From the NCBI GenBank assembly GCA_032207245.1, contig CM063503.1, positions 64,573,566-64,637,565 of the forward strand: DNA of 64,000 nucleotides, given 5' to 3'. The stretch comes from Pardosa pseudoannulata (Eukaryota > Arthropoda > Arachnida > Araneae > Lycosidae). The number at the start of each line of letters is the position of its first letter. Position 1 is the stretch's first letter. Under the pieces are notes generated by a model. The model did not search any database and was not told where the DNA came from. It saw nothing but the letters and a program-made list of their open reading frames with translations. The translations under genes were made by a program, and so were the position numbers. This document shows, piece after piece, positions 62,302 to 64,000 of this stretch.

Positions 62302-62306
62302 TTTTT

Positions 62307-62324
62307 TGGTGCCGTGACCAGGAT
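62307..62324 (+). promoter_or_regulatory. Primer-binding-site-like sequence
   Basis: TGGTGCCGTGACCAGGAT starts with the TGG expected of a tRNA 3' end complement and lies 5 bases after the LTR end. Which tRNA it would pair with was not determined. Confidence 0.5.
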
Positions 62325-63959
62325 TATGATAATGTGCGTTGGTTTGGTGATTGAGATAGTTTGAATCTCTTAATTTTTAAGTAACTTAGCTTAAACTTTT
62401 AAATAATTAAGATGACCATGGCTATATTTTATTTTTAAGATTAATTTAATTTTTTTTTACTAAATTGTATGTCCATGGCTGTGTTTGAAATTCTAATACT
62501 CTTCCCTACTCAAGCATGAATTGTTTTATATTGATTTAGCTATGTAAAAATATTAATTTGTATATATGTTAAATGAATTGCATGAAATATATTTTAATTT
62601 GATTTGAAAAGGTATTCACGTGGTTGCATTTTAAGACAATGATCTTATTGAGATGAATTCAAGAATATAGATGATTTTATTTTTATTTATTTGTGCATTT
62701 TGTGTTTCTATAAATAATTTTCATATAGGCTCCATTATTTTTTTTTGGTATTTTGTGTTATCATTTCGTATTGAATGTAAAATTGTTATGTTATGTGATA
62801 GGTATGCTTAATACTGATAAAAATTGAGACTAACTTGAAATAATACCATAAAATGTTTTAATAATTACTAAAGAATGGTTATACTTTTGAAAAATGTTAA
62901 TAACCACCGAAATCAGCTGATCTGAATTCCACATGTTTCGACCAGACTACAATAGCGCGGTGAAGCAGTGTCTGGGATGTTAACAGTTCGGTTGAATAGG
63001 CGTACGTCTCTGATCGGTAGCGGTAATGATTCCGAAACATTGCCCTGAGAATTCCAGAATCGGGACAGCTAGCGAATGAGAGTTGAACTAAAAAAAGTAG
63101 CTGTAACCTTAGCTGGAGTTCTCAGGTAACTGGAATCGTAACTGACCAGAAAACGGTTGACGGGACCGTAATTGACCCCCCAGGTATGAAAAGCCTAGAA
63201 TTTTGCGACTCGGGGCTTTTCGACATTCTTTTACGTAGGTGCTTTGACCTCGTGGAGGCTTCCGCGACTTTTGATCGGAGCCAGCTTTTCAGTGATTAAG
63301 TTCGGGAGACTCGTAAAGTCCGCTGACAGAAGGAACGGCAGGGTCTCGGACACTGAACGGGGGATAGAATGGGTTTGAATTGCACCCTGGAAAGGCCTCC
63401 CCATTTTGTGAAATTATTTTAACTTTTTTCCGACTGTGATCTTCGTGGTAATGTTATGCAAGCAACAATCCTCTACATTTCGACTTGTTTTGGGAGAATT
63501 AGAATCCCTTTGTATACGAGTATTTACTCAAAAAAAAAAAAAAAATAAAAGTGATTTCCAATTCTATTATAACTGTGATCCTTCTTCATGCTGCTTCTTC
63601 ACTCAAGAACACTGAAGTCGGCACAATACTATATCAATATCAATATCAGATAGAGAGATAATACAATTTGATTTCCAAAATTAAACGTAACTTACATTTT
63701 AACCCTTATTACATTTTTTTTTGCATCATTTTAGTTGTCTTTTCTGAAAATGTTTAACCTATAAATCCTTTAAAAAGGACTTCATATATTGTAAATCAAT
63801 CTCTTTTTAAATAAGATAAATACAAAACAATATAATGCAACATATATGATTAAGTAGTCTTAAAAAACTAATCCAAGTTTGTAACAATAAATTATTCTTA
63901 AACGTAAAAAGGCAGAGAAAAAATGAAACAGTTTTTTTTCACTAAATATTTTTAGTAAC
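62325..63959 (+). mobile_element. Non-coding interior of a short LTR element
   Basis: 1.6 kb between the LTR at 61826 and the repeated LTR start at 63960, with no open frame of note. 62900-63420 is GC- and CpG-richer, like a retroelement leader. If both LTRs belong together, the element is non-autonomous (LARD/TRIM-like). A purine-rich stretch at 63905-63928 could be a displaced polypurine tract. Confidence 0.45.
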
Positions 63960-64000
63960 TGTAACAATAAATTACATTCGGTCACCCCGTGTGTCTTCGA
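63960..64000 (+). repeat. Start of a second LTR copy, cut by the window edge
   Basis: 40 of 41 bases match 61826-61866, in direct orientation, and the match continues to the very last base of the window. Confidence 0.85.

Overview
This is eukaryotic, strongly AT-rich nuclear DNA: split genes with GT..AG introns, many (TA)n tracts and a dense load of animal-type DNA transposons (hAT, mariner, Tc1, pogo, piggyBac-like) and LTR retroelements (BEL/Pao and others). The only gene recognised with certainty is misshapen/TNIK/MAP4K4-type kinase. The style suggests an arthropod, possibly a spider or other chelicerate, but the sequence does not prove this.

Left part (1-20.5 kb): the 5' end of a misshapen-type Ste20 kinase gene on the minus strand. 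Three phase-0 coding exons are visible (19284-19343, 18263-18328, 11148-11204). They encode the N-terminus, the glycine-rich ATP loop and the catalytic-lysine strand. The rest of the kinase lies beyond the left edge. Its third intron holds a three-level nest: a decayed BEL/Pao retrotransposon (1266-8511), a hAT transposon inside it (1909-4864, target duplication TCTTAGAA), and a hAT-type MITE inside that (3492-4111, target duplication TTGCAACG). Intron 2 carries further hAT MITEs, a hairpin and a long (TA)n tract. A GC/CpG-richer patch at 20.3-20.5 kb may be the untranslated first exon.

Middle (20.5-34 kb): intergenic DNA with decayed mobile elements: a mariner with long inverted repeats (22.3-23.65 kb), a THAP zinc-finger segment ending at a splice donor (24.73-24.92 kb), a solo-LTR-like block (27.4-28.0 kb), a tRNA-derived SINE (29.03-29.2 kb), a Tc1 remnant (29.3-29.96 kb) and a frameshifted mariner with TIRs of about 115 bp (32336-33909).

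Right-centre (34-53.5 kb): a plus-strand gene with one large coding exon (38457-40490, 677 aa, Ser/Asn-rich, not recognised). It is followed by a candidate 30-nt micro-exon and a short terminal exon that keep one open frame with each other, but not with the frame of the large exon. The DNA downstream looks like a long 3' UTR and flank.

Right end (53.5-64 kb): two foldback structures, a solo LTR with a 4-bp target duplication (59190-60262), a pogo-like fragment, a second copy of the MITE family found at 3.5 kb, and an LTR whose first 41 bases recur at the right edge, suggesting a short, apparently non-coding LTR element cut by the window.

No operon, CRISPR array or clearly new multi-gene system is visible. 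The points most worth following are the nested transposons in the kinase intron, the frame conflict and micro-exon in the unknown gene, the 171-bp foldback, the THAP segment and the edge-spanning LTR element.
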